From Eucommia ulmoides (Eukaryota; Streptophyta; Magnoliopsida; Garryales; Eucommiaceae): 64,000 bases of DNA. The translations under genes and the position numbers were made by a program. The notes beneath the pieces are model-generated. The model saw only the letters and a list, made by a program, of their open reading frames with translations, made no database searches and was not told the DNA's origin. Every line of letters starts with the position of its first letter. Position 1 is the first letter of the stretch. The stretch lies in assembly GCA_016647705.1 (NCBI GenBank), contig CM028332.1, positions 31,253,300 through 31,317,299 of the forward strand, written 5' to 3'. Positions 52,447 to 62,889 of the stretch are shown here, in pieces.

Positions 52447-53047
52447 AAAATTTATTTAATATTTAATATATTTATCTATAATTATAAATAAATATATATA
52501 TTTATAATTTTAAAATTTGTATATATAATTTTTTAATGTTAAAATATTAAATATTAATTAGTTATATATACAAATTAATTTGTATATATAATTTTTAATT
52601 TTAAAATATTAAATAAATTTTAAAATTATATTTGATAATCACATCATTTGTTCTTCCAGCATCAAAATGAGTAAGTGTGCCCTCAATATGTCTAGAGGTT
52701 TTCGTTCGTTTTTTGTTTCTTCATCCAAATCCAACATCATTTCTAGGTCATTTGTTGGTAATTTTTTTAAATGTTAATATATGTTTTTAGGTCAAATTTT
52801 ATTTAATTATTATTTTATAATTAATATAATTATGTTTTTATGTTAATCACTTAGATTTAGACAAAAAGTTAATTTATTAACTTTAGTATAATATGTCATT
52901 TAAGCTAACAAGTTCTATTATTTTTTTAACAACAAAAAGATATATTAAATTAATAATCTTAATAAAAATTATGATTAATACATTTTATTAGGAAAATTTG
53001 TTAAAAAAAATTGACAAAAAAATTAGTTATTATTTAAGAAACAAACG

Positions 53048-53090
<43 letters not shown>

Positions 53091-54294
53091 GTTTTTTTTA
53101 TAGATGGGGTGGTTGCCCACCATATAACATATATATTTTTTATTTTATTTTTACTATTTTTTATTTATTTTTTACTGTGTCAATCACCTGATGCATGCAT
53201 CATGACATGAGATGTAAGTGGAAGTATATATATATATATATAAACATCTTATTTGTTTGTTTCGTTTGGGCATTACTCAGTTTTTTTAATTTTTTTTTAA
53301 TTTTTTTAACATTTTTTAATAAATAATAACTAATTTTTTTTGTCCATTTTTTTTAACAAATTTTCCTAATAAAATTTATTAATCATAATTTTGATTAAGA
53401 TTATTAATTTAATATATCTTTTTGTTGTTGAAAAATAATAGAACTTGTTAGGTTAAATCACATATTATACTAAAGTTAATAATTTAACTTTTTATCTAAA
53501 TCTACGTGATTAACATAAAAACATAACTATATTAGCTATAAAATGATAATTACATGAAATTTGACCTAAAAACATATATTAACATTTAAAAAAATTACCA
53601 ACAAATGACCTAGAAATGATGTTAGATTTGGATGGGGAAGAAGAAGAAACAAAAAACGAAGCAAAACCTCTAGACATCTTGAGGACACACTTACTCGTTT
53701 TGATGGTGGAAGAACAAATGATGTGATTATCAAATATAATTTTAAAATTTATTTAATATTTTAAAATTAAAAATTATATATACAAATTAGTTAGTTATAT
53801 ATACAAATTATATATACAAATTAATTAGTATAAATATATACAAATTATACTAATTACTTTGTATATAATTTGTATATATAACTAATTAATATTTAATATT
53901 TTAACATTAAAAAATTATATATAAAAATTTAAAAATATTAAACAAAATTTAAAATTATAAATATATATATATTTATTTATAATTATAGATAAATATATAA
54001 AATATTAAATAAATTTAAAATTATAAATATATATATGCGCACGCGCACGTGCACACATATATATATATAATCGGATGGGGGTGGGGGTGGGGGAGAGGGG
54101 GCTGCCAAGGTGGCAATCCCTTTTTTAGAAACCGACCTTCACAAGGCCGGTTTCCAAAAATAATAATAATAAAAAAATATAATACATAAAATCGACCACG
54201 TCAAAATTGGGAAGACCCTATTTGATAAATAAGTGAAAAGGAGATCCATTTTGGTATTCTTCAAATTTAACGGACCCAAAAAGGTAAAGAAGTG
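52122..54294. mobile_element. Foldback MULE: near-complete palindrome
   Basis: Flanked by the perfect 9-bp TSD TATCACTAT (52113-52121, 54295-54303). The left arm (52122 to about 53045) is the inverse of the right arm (about 53310-54294) with scattered differences; shared words include AAATAGGGTCTTCCCAATTT, AAACCGACCTT-AAGGCTGGTTTC, and CATTTGTTGGTAATTTTT. The ~0.26-kb spacer has TA microsatellites and GATGCATGCATC. No coding sequence. Single-stranded DNA or RNA from it would form a hairpin of almost 1 kb. It ends about 520 bp before the pectin acetylesterase ATG. Confidence 0.9.
52390..52441. repeat. (TA)n microsatellite in the foldback arm
   Basis: About 25 TA units. Other TA tracts lie at 3383-3418, 5759-5788, 53053-53085 and 58145-58157. 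Confidence 0.9.
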
Positions 54295-54507
54295 TATCAC
54301 TATCTTTCATGTGAAAACGCGCATAATGACTTGTCGGTCGATTGCAGGCTTGCAGCCTATAGCGGGTCCTATTTTCCAGCTCCAAAATTAAAATACCCAT
54401 CAGTGTTTAATCCAGATTCTAATAAAAGAAGCTCATTTGGGTTCTCTCTCTCTCAGGTCAGGTATCCTTCAAGCACTTCAATATCTTAAATTTTCTTTTC
54501 GCAGCAG

Positions 54508-54807
54508 GTAGATCGCCATTAAAGATTCGACAGGTTTTAGTTGTTAGCTGAAGAAATAATTATGCTAAGATTTTTCTAGATCTCTGTAAAATATAAACCG
54601 AAAGCGACAGATGTCAAGTTGTGGGTGTACATTTAATTTCTTTGAAATTATGTGTTGTTTGTATTTTGATTTGAACATGTTAAGCTCTGTTTTCTCTCCC
54701 TCTCTTCGCGTTATCTTATCCTCTCTCTCTCTCTCTATATATATATTATATATATATTATTGTAGCTTTACGATTTGCTGTTTTTGACAATCACTGAAAT
54801 CGTGCAG
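54508..54807 (+). other. Probable 5' untranslated intron of the pectin acetylesterase gene
   Basis: Donor CAG|GTAGAT at 54508 and acceptor GTGCAG ending at 54807, five bases before the ATG at 54813. The interior is T-rich with a (CT)n-(TA)n tract, as in plant leader introns. Confidence 0.5.
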
Positions 54808-54812
54808 AATTA

Positions 54813-57800
54813 ATGGGTAATGCGAGATCAGGCCAATTGCTATTTTCTCTTGTTTGTGTTCTGATTTTTCTGCAAACGGAAGGATTCTTTGTCGGAATAA
54901 CTTATCTTCCGGATGCTGTAGCTAAAGGAGCAGGTGAAAAATCAATGTTTTTATTGTCTTTTTTTTCTCCTGTTTGGTCTTGAAAACAGTAATTTTAGTA
55001 AGCAATTAAGCAATATAGTTAGTGAGAGATCTAAAGTATTAGATTATTTGATATACAAATTACCACTTGGTTTAAGCATTTTTAGGCCGCGTGTCGAGAT
55101 AATTAAAAAAGATAATTAAAAGCATTTTCCCTTTGTTTTTTTTTTTTTTTTTGCTTTAATTGTATGAATGTTTGATATGGAACAGTTTGTTTGGATGGAA
55201 GTCCACCAGCGTACCATATTGACAAGGGATTTGGAGGAGGGATCAACAATTGGTTGGTTCATCTGGAGGTCTGTTCATCAGTCAAACCTTCATCATCTTA
55301 ATTTGTTAAAAAAAAATATAGCTTCACATATTTCTTGACATTGTTCATAAACATATATATATATATATATATTTTGAGTTTTTAGGGAGGAGGATGGTGC
55401 AACAACGTGTCAACTTGCCTTGCCCGAATTGATACCCGCTTAGGTTCCTCAAGTAAAATGGTGAAACAAGTTGTCTTTTCTGGGATTTTTAGCAACAAAC
55501 AGAAGTTTAATCCAGGTTTATATACTTACTCATTACAGTCTGCAATGCATACATTCATGTCGCTATCATTCATATGTTCTCTAATCTCACTTTAAAAAAA
55601 TGAGTTGAATTTTCAGACTTCTATAATTGGAATAGGATAAAGGTTAGGTACTGTGATGGAGCATCATTTACTGGAGATGTGGAGGCAGTTGATCCGGTGA
55701 GTCACATTAATCTCTATTAACTTACTTTAAAAGTGTTGGAATATTTAACATTAATGTATTATTTATGTCATGTTGATCAATTTGGTTATTTCTTTTTTCC
55801 ATTGATTAACTCATTCATGCTGGCTATGAGAATCAGTGGCTCTAGGAAAAATTTAAAAACGGGCCCGTCGGTGTTAAATAGTTTTTTGAAACTTCTCATA
55901 ATTATTTTATAAAATTAAAATGTCAAAAAGAAAAAAATAGTTTATATGGTGTATGAATCAAGATTGATTTTTTTTTATTTTTTTATTTGACATGATATCA
56001 ATACAAATATTTTGAAATAAAAAAAATATGTGGATAATTGGTGGGAGGTCCTAATAATGATACCATATTAATAAAAATTCTAAAACTAAATAAGTACTTT
56101 GGTTTTAATCATATCTATTAGAGTTCATGGATGCACTAATGTTCCAATTAGGATTGCAGCCAACCGTTGCTCCATCGCCACTTACCACTAGACTCTGTGT
56201 CGGATTTCGGCCATTGTCGGTTGCTGTAATTTTTTTAGTTACATTTAACTGATCTTTTAGTAACATCTTTTTAATATAATTTTTAGTTGCATTCAACTAA
56301 TTTTTCGGTTGCTGGTCACTGAAAAATTACATGAATATAATTGAAAAATAGACTAAAAATGTAAGTAAAAGTAAATAAAAAATACATTAAAATAATAGTT
56401 ATACGTAACTGGAAAATGCATTAAAAAAAAGTTACATGTAACTAAAAAGTACAATAAACAAATAGTTACATGTAACTAAAAAAAATTTCGGTAGGCGGAC
56501 TTCGCAATTGGAGGTCTGTGGTCCGGCGGCAGGTGGCAAGGGAAGCTGGTCCTGACGACCGACGATGCAAACTTTAATTGCAAGTATTTGATTGAATATA
56601 TGAGAAAGCATCGACTCTGAGACTAAAACAAGACAAAACATAATTAAAAACATAATTAAAGGATTTATGCTCAACTTAAAACTAAAATAAGAAAAATTCT
56701 GAATTAAACTCTCCAAGTGGGATTATTAGCCAATTATCTCAATAATATATAGGGGTCAATTTGAAGGGGAGGCGAATGCCTTGGTGGCCTTTTCAACAGG
56801 GAAAAATAGTCTCGAAATATACAAATTTATTCTATTCTTTTAAAAGATCTAATCCTTACCCCCAAAAAAGAAAAAACAGAAGCTAAAACAAAATAGTTGA
56901 GAAAATTGTGGAGAGTTTTTCTATGTTCAATCAACGTACATTTGGCGTCATCCTTATTTTTTTTAAAATCTCACTGATATGACAATTTGAACTGAGCAGG
57001 CTACTAATCTTCACTTCAGGGGTGCAAGGGTTTTTCAAGCTGTTATTGACGATCTATTAGCTAAAGGAATGAAGAATGCTGAAAATGTACAATCCCATCT
57101 CTCATCGCCATATATATATACATATATATATATATACCCTCGTTTTTAGTCGCTGATAAATTCTTTTTCCTATAAATATTAGGCTATTCTATCAGGATGT
57201 TCAGCCGGTGGGCTAGCTTCAATATTGAACTGCGATAGGTTCCGAGCTCTCCTACCCACTCATACTAAAGTAAAATGCCTTTCGGATGCCGGTTTCTTTA
57301 TTAATGCGTGAGTGTTTGTTTCCAACTTATTTAGGAAAAAACTTGCGTCATGATTTCTATTTCTGTTTGCGACTCACCGTCTTTTTTTTTGTTTTTTTGG
57401 CTTGTGTAACAGAAAGGATGTCTCCGGAGCACAACACATCGAAAGCCTCTACAATGATGTCGTCACAACACATGTACAATCTCCTTCTCTTTCCCCCTCT
57501 CTCTATATATTTATATTAGTATATCCTCTGTGCTTGAAGGCAACGGTTTTAATTTGAATAATTAAACTAAAAGAAATAAAAATAGAATAAGCATTAGTCT
57601 GGTGATTCAAATAAAAAAAATAAAATAGAATAAATATGTAACTGAGAGAGGCGGGAGCGAGCATGAACGGCGATGACGTGAGCATAAGTGAGATTAAAGA
57701 AAGATGCGACAAACCCTAATATTAAAATGTTGTTTGATCCAATATTTTTAAAACTGAACTGGACCAAACATCGAACCGGGAAAGTCAAAGGGTCACAGGT

Positions 57801-58142
57801 CACCTGTAGACGAACCGCGGTTGAACCTGTGACGTAATAATTATTTCATTAATATTTATATAATATTAGCTAAATAAAAAATATTAAAAAATACAAAATA
57901 TATACCAAATCGTGCTTTTAAAACCACTAGGAATTGGTATAATTGACCAAATGAACTAAGATTTTTGACAAAAAAATAAGAGCTTTTGACAAAAAAATAA
58001 GAGCAACACAAGCAATTCTAGGCTTTCAATGCAGAAACTTCCATGGCAGTGAAATGTTATCTTTTGACGCGATGAATGCTAAAAGCACAAGCATATGCAA
58101 TGCGATAGATAACAAGAAGACGACAGTTGACAGATGTGTGTG

Positions 58143-58183
<41 letters not shown>

Positions 58184-61100
58184 TTTTCTAGAGAGAGAGC
58201 GCGCTTAGGACTGTCCTCTGTAAATCAATCGATGCAACGCAAGGAGTAGAGAAGATTACGTCAGTTGTCCATCGTCTGTCATCCACCGTCCACCGTCCGC
58301 TGTATCCTGTCGGAGCCGGTCGGGAGGTTGCAGCAGCAAGGACGTCGTCGACTGATATCGGAATCGGACAGAAAAACAGGGGAGTGGCTGAGATCGATAG
58401 TGGAAATGGTTAAAATCGGAGATGATTTGGGATTTAGGTCACCGAAAATGGGGGAATAGATGAAATTTGAGATGGGTTTTTGAGAGAGAGAAACATCGAC
58501 AAGGAGAAGGCACCGTTATGGGCTGCTTGGCAAGACGTTAGGGCTTTTTTTGGGGGAAGTATTTACACAAATTGGAAATTGTGAATAATCGGCCGGTTCA
58601 CCGGTCGAACCGGTTAGAACGGCCGGTTGGCCAGTTTTTAGGGTAGAACGGTGCTAGGGCGTTTTTCGGACCAGAATTCGAGCCGGTCGACGGTTCAATT
58701 GGTTGAACCGGCCGGTCCGATTTGGTTTTTAAAACATTGGTTTGATCTCAACCATTGGATTGAAATTTGATTACACATTGTAAAATGTCTCATTGGATAA
58801 AAACTGAGCTCTTTCACGTTGAAATTTGATTACACGTTGTATCTGACCATGAATCTTTTTGTTTTTCTTATTGGCCTCAGGGATCAGCAAAGAATTTGCC
58901 TCCATCATGCACTTCAAAAATGAGACCAAGCTTGGTAAAGATTTGTGTGTAATTGTGGATATATATATCTATCCATCTATATATATTATCTATACACATA
59001 TATATACATATAGTATGTCTGCTGCACGCTAGAGAATTATACCAATGCCGCTATATAATCTTGCAGTGTTTTTTCCCCCAATATGCGGCACAATATATAC
59101 GGACTCCGCTTTTCCTCACAAATGCAGCGTATGATGCATGGCAGGTTAGATAATTTTTCTGCAACAATATATATTGTTCGATAATCAAAGTTACCACCAA
59201 CCAGTCAATAAACAAGTTGATATATTCCCCCCCCCCCCCCCCCCCCCCCCCGCCTTTTTTTTTTTTTTTTTTCCAGATAAAGAATATTTTGGCACCAGGT
59301 GTTGCTGATCCTCATGGCCTCTGGCACAGCTGCAAGCTTGATATAAACAAGTGCTCGTCCAGTCAACTCCAAACCATGCAAGGTTAATATTTTTAGCTCG
59401 TGCTTATCTCCCAAAATTAAAAACGCTGGTAATGATTTTGGACATATAATGAGTTATGCGTAGCTTGTTCCCGTACAATGGGATATTTTCGTTATTTCCT
59501 CATCTCACTAAATCTGAGATGTTTTTTCCTAATCTTTCCATAACAACGATTTGTTTGAAAAATGAGAGAAAAGAAGCTAAATCGGTGTGAAGGAAAAGTT
59601 AAGGGAAAACGTCTTAGGTTCAGTATAGTAATAAACTGGTGAAAATATCCCTATTAGAAGTTTGCATGTTGAGTACGATCAATTTTCTGTCCAAAATCAT
59701 TAAAACCGTTTTTAATTTTGTGGGATTCAAACAAATGTGTAACTTGAGAAATCAAATGTGCAATTTGGCAATCTCAGAGTCCACATATATAGACACCCAC
59801 CCCATACTTTAGGGAGCAAAAATATAATTTTTCTCGTATTTTGATGAGGCTCGGACTTTTCATTTGTTAAAATTCCATCATTGCCCTTTTTTCCCCTCCT
59901 CATCATTATCATCACTTGAATCGGAATAAGTGAACTTAATTTGGCAGCTATATATGTTTGGCATCTGAATCCTTACCCTTCATTAGTTCCCCCATGGGAC
60001 TGCCAATCACCAAAATAGTTAAAATATTTATTTCAGTTTATTATTTTAGGCCCCGTTGGCCAACATGGTATTTTCTTTTATTCCATTTATTAGCCTGTTT
60101 ATGAAAGGTAGAATGTAATTATACAAAACACGAAAAATACATCAAAGTCGTTAAGTCGTTCCGAATACCTGAAGCATTGAATGATGTTCAGCTTTCAGGT
60201 TGCAATTTTTGAGCGCCTTAACAGGATTGGGAAACTCTACAACACGAGGAATGTTTATAAACTCTTGCTATGCTCACTGCCAAACTGAGACACAGGAGAC
60301 CTGGTTGAGGGATGACTCCCCACTCTTAAAAAACAAGGCAAGGGCTTTTTTTTTTTTTTAACCAAATATACGGGATATTTGACACTTTGCACCTCTGAAG
60401 TTTGACCAACATTTCACTTTGGTCTCTGTTGAATACATAATAACCAAATATTTTCTGATAATTCCACTTCAGTTCAAATCATTATAAACCCATTACGATT
60501 TTTACCGCAAATGGTCAGCACCTAATTGTTTTAAGGGGTTTAATGAACACTTTCAACCTCCTCCCTTTTCCATCCCTGTTGAATCCCACATCGCTTGTGT
60601 TAGCTGATCCTGAGCTATATATAAAACCGAAGGCAAACCTCATCTTACGAGCCGTCTTTTGAGAGTGAGTTAGGCCCATTGCGTTCCAACAATCCCCATC
60701 CACAAGTTTTCTGCAAAATGCCGCATAAATATACATATTGTTGATGTCAAATATTAGTTAATTACAACAGTATGGTCTGGTTAGGGAATATTCGCCTTTT
60801 CTTTGTTGAGGTGAAATTGGAGAGGTCCTAGATCCGTTCTATTTAATCAAATAATCTGAAAAATCCTGAGGTCTGAGATGATTCCTAGTCTGTCTTTGGA
60901 TGAGCTACGAGCTGGTACTTACACAAAGACCCGTCGGGGTTTTGCTTGGCAAAGTCCTCGGGGGAAAAGGGCTACAGTATGCTTCAGAGAAATAGCTGAG
61001 CATTAGCGGGTTATTCAGAGTACCTGTGGGCATTGATGACCCTACCGTTTATAGGTGAGAAGGCAGATTAGCGTTTGGAGGATTAGTGGCCTAAGCTGGG

Positions 61101-61989
61101 ATAATTACCCTAAACTTGGCTCGTGACCACTGTGCGGGCACGTGGAGAGATTAAGCCTGTGGGCTTGGGCTTTTTGGCCTTCTAAGGAGAGGCCCATGGG
61201 TGATTCATGTACAGAAGCGGAGAGATGGCCTAGCCCATGGTGCTTTAGGGGTTTTCCCTTTGTTCTTTTCGGTCCATAAAGTTCTCTCCCCAGCTCAGCT
61301 CGGCAAAACGAGATGAGCAAGGGATGTTTTCACAGACAAGTTCGCTGAATCAGGTTACCAACCTGGGGAGTGCTGGCCTGGGAATATCTCGAGAAGAGGA
61401 AAGGTTTCTCCAACCTTGCAGGGGATTTTGCCCTATGTCACCAAGGATGCTTTCTTGAACGTGACCGGTTAGAGCAGGGTTGGGTCCCTAGTCGGTGGAG
61501 TCTTTGGGCTTCGCCATCAGTAAAACCGGGTCCCACTTGGAACTCATATACACGTGGCGGTCTTCAAGTTTGAGGATGACTGATTTGTACACTCATCACA
61601 TATATTCCATTGTTTGTGTGGGGAGGAGAATGGGATATAGGAAAATGTTAGAGATACGCATAAAGCCCCTTAAAATCAGTAAAATGTGATGGATAAAATT
61701 ATAATGTAGTTAGTAATTTGTACTAAAGTGGGATGATTAGAAAACTTGTGTTATGCATTTGCATTATGACCGCAAGGACCAAAGTGAAATAGTAGTCGAA
61801 CTTCAAGGGTAAAAGGTGTAAAATAAACCCCATAATATACGCTGATTATGTATTATGCAGAGCATTGCAAAGGCCATTGGAGACTGGTATTTCGAGCGGA
61901 GTCCTTTCCAGACCATAGATTGCCCGTACCCGTGTGACAAAACTTGCCACAATCGTGTTTACGATCCGAATGAGAACTCAAAAATTTAG
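54813..61989 (+). CDS. Pectin acetylesterase (PAE/Notum family, CE13), 12 exons
   Basis: Removes acetyl esters from cell-wall pectin; secreted. Exons: 54813-54933, 55186-55268, 55386-55515, 55617-55696, 57000-57086, 57183-57307, 57413-57473, 58881-58934, 59067-59144, 59277-59382, 60192-60337, 61861-61989; all phases fit and give 399 aa, normal for the family. Residues 1-25 form a signal peptide ([16 protein letters not shown]). Family blocks: [18 protein letters not shown] (42-59), [34 protein letters not shown]. The nucleophile is Ser174 in GCSAGG; Asp270 (TNAAYDAWQ) and His337 ([10 protein letters not shown]) fit the rest of the triad. Intron 11 has a GC donor. Introns 4, 7 and 11 hold transposons. 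The frame is intact. Confidence 0.96.
56050..56720 (-). repeat. Dispersed repeat, copy B, in esterase intron 4
   Basis: Inverse of copy A at 18810-19515, with the same end (TTGGTGGGAGGT...ATGATACC), the GTTACATGTAACTAAAAA core, and ATTTGATTGAATATATGAGA near the other end. Non-coding. Confidence 0.65.
57740..58739. mobile_element. hAT-type non-autonomous transposon in esterase intron 7
   Basis: Exactly 1,000 bp, flanked by the perfect 8-bp TSD GTTTGATC (57732-57739, 58740-58747). TIRs are CAATATTTTTAAAAC and the inverse of CAATGTTTTAAAAACC. Subterminal CCGGTTGAACCGGCCGGTCC dyads lie at 58570-58725 with relatives at 57775-57830. The 64-codon frame at 58265-58459 matches nothing known to me. 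Confidence 0.9.
59227..59276 (+). repeat. Poly-C then poly-T tract at the esterase exon 10 splice acceptor
   Basis: About 25 C, then GCC, about 18 T and CCAG, directly before exon 10 at 59277. It forms an unbroken pyrimidine tract except for one G. Exact lengths may be affected by sequencing. Confidence 0.85.
60577..60691 (+). mobile_element. TRIM-type solo LTR, 115 bp
   Basis: Begins TGTTGAATCCCACATCGC and ends GCGTTCCAACA, with the perfect 5-bp TSD ATCCC (60572-60576, 60692-60696). Size, TCCCACATCG near the start, TATA box and GTTAGGCCCA near the end fit plant TRIM LTRs. It sits inside the intron-11 transposon, so it arrived later. Confidence 0.85.
60583..60626 (+). promoter_or_regulatory. 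USE-like plus TATA promoter in the TRIM LTR
   Basis: ATCCCACATCG (60583-60593) matches the upstream sequence element of plant snRNA genes (RTCCCACATCG). TATATATAAAA follows at 60616-60626 after 22 bp, near the shorter spacing known for Pol III snRNA promoters. No snRNA sequence follows. Confidence 0.5.
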
Positions 61990-62211
61990 AGACTATTTTC
62001 AAGCAAAACCAGTATAGCTACGTGAAAAGGGTAAGAATCTGCAGTGCACTAAACTAAGTGCTTGGTTTTGGTGCTATTATTATTATTATTAATTATTATT
62101 CAGTGTTATTTCAATTTCATTTGGCGTACCTGAAGGGGCAGTGTAATTCTTGTTGCTACAGTGTGAACTACGATTATCATCACTAAATGTATCCATGTTC
62201 AGCTGGATTTC

Positions 62212-62217
62212 AATAAA
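62212..62217 (+). terminator. Poly(A) signal of the pectin acetylesterase gene
   Basis: AATAAA 223 bp after the stop codon, in an AT-rich 3' untranslated region. Confidence 0.55.
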
Positions 62218-62889
62218 ATCAAGATTTTCAATTAGATTGCAAGGGCCAATGAGCTATGGTTAAGACAATCTCTTAATAAATTCACTGAATTAATTTGAGG
62301 AAAATGAATGGTTTGGATGAATGGAAGAAATATTTAAGAGAAAATTCTGGCTGAAATTTTCAGATCGCCGCTTTCAAAGCGTTTGGGTTAAGTTATATGT
62401 TGTACTTTATTAAGTTTCATAAGTGCATTTTTTTTAATATTTACTACTATTTTGCAGTTCAAAATTTAAAAATTGATATACCTTGAGCTTTTTGTCGTCT
62501 CTCTCTCTTTCTGTGGAATTTGTCTCTCTTTGTTCTCTGTGCGTTATTCGAGGGAGTTTCACTTTAAAAGAAATATTTTTAAGCCTCGGTCCAATACTCT
62601 AATCTTAAATCAATCTCTCTCTTGGAACTTTGAACTTTCATATTGATTCTGAAAGTGTTTTTGAAAAACACCATGAGGCACTCTTGATTTTTGTGGAGAA
62701 AGATTAAAAAATGGGCTTTTGGAAATACAAATAATGAAAGGGGTTTATTAAAGAGAATTTTATTATTTAGTCCTCCATAGAGACCCTATTGAGAATTCAG
62801 GTTTCACTAAATCTTTAAAAAAAAATCTTTCATTCTAGTCTCCCTGTTAACATTTATTTACGATTTCTACCATTTTGTCCTATACAAAA
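62218..62889. other. Intergenic DNA after the esterase gene
   Basis: AT-rich; no gene, TIR or LTR recognised. Confidence 0.5.

Larger units (their letters stand above)
60373..61833. mobile_element. DNA transposon with ~55-bp TIRs in esterase intron 11
   Basis: The left end ATTTGACACTTTGCACCTCT, GAAGTTTGACCAACATTTCA, CTTTGGTC is the inverse of the right end (61775-61833: GACCAAAGTGAAATAGTAGT, CGAACTTCAAGGGTAAAAGG). AATATACG flanks both sides (60365-60372, 61834-61841), an 8-bp TSD or 8/9 of a Mutator-type one. The interior has a TRIM solo LTR and a GC-richer stretch (about 60780-61600) with a minus-strand TATA-like CTATAAACGG near 61048, perhaps another LTR scrap. Confidence 0.7.

Noticed and set aside
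60583-60735. A U6 or other snRNA gene after the USE-TATA pair
   Set aside because: No snRNA sequence follows; the unit is bounded by LTR ends and a TSD. Kept only as a promoter-like motif.
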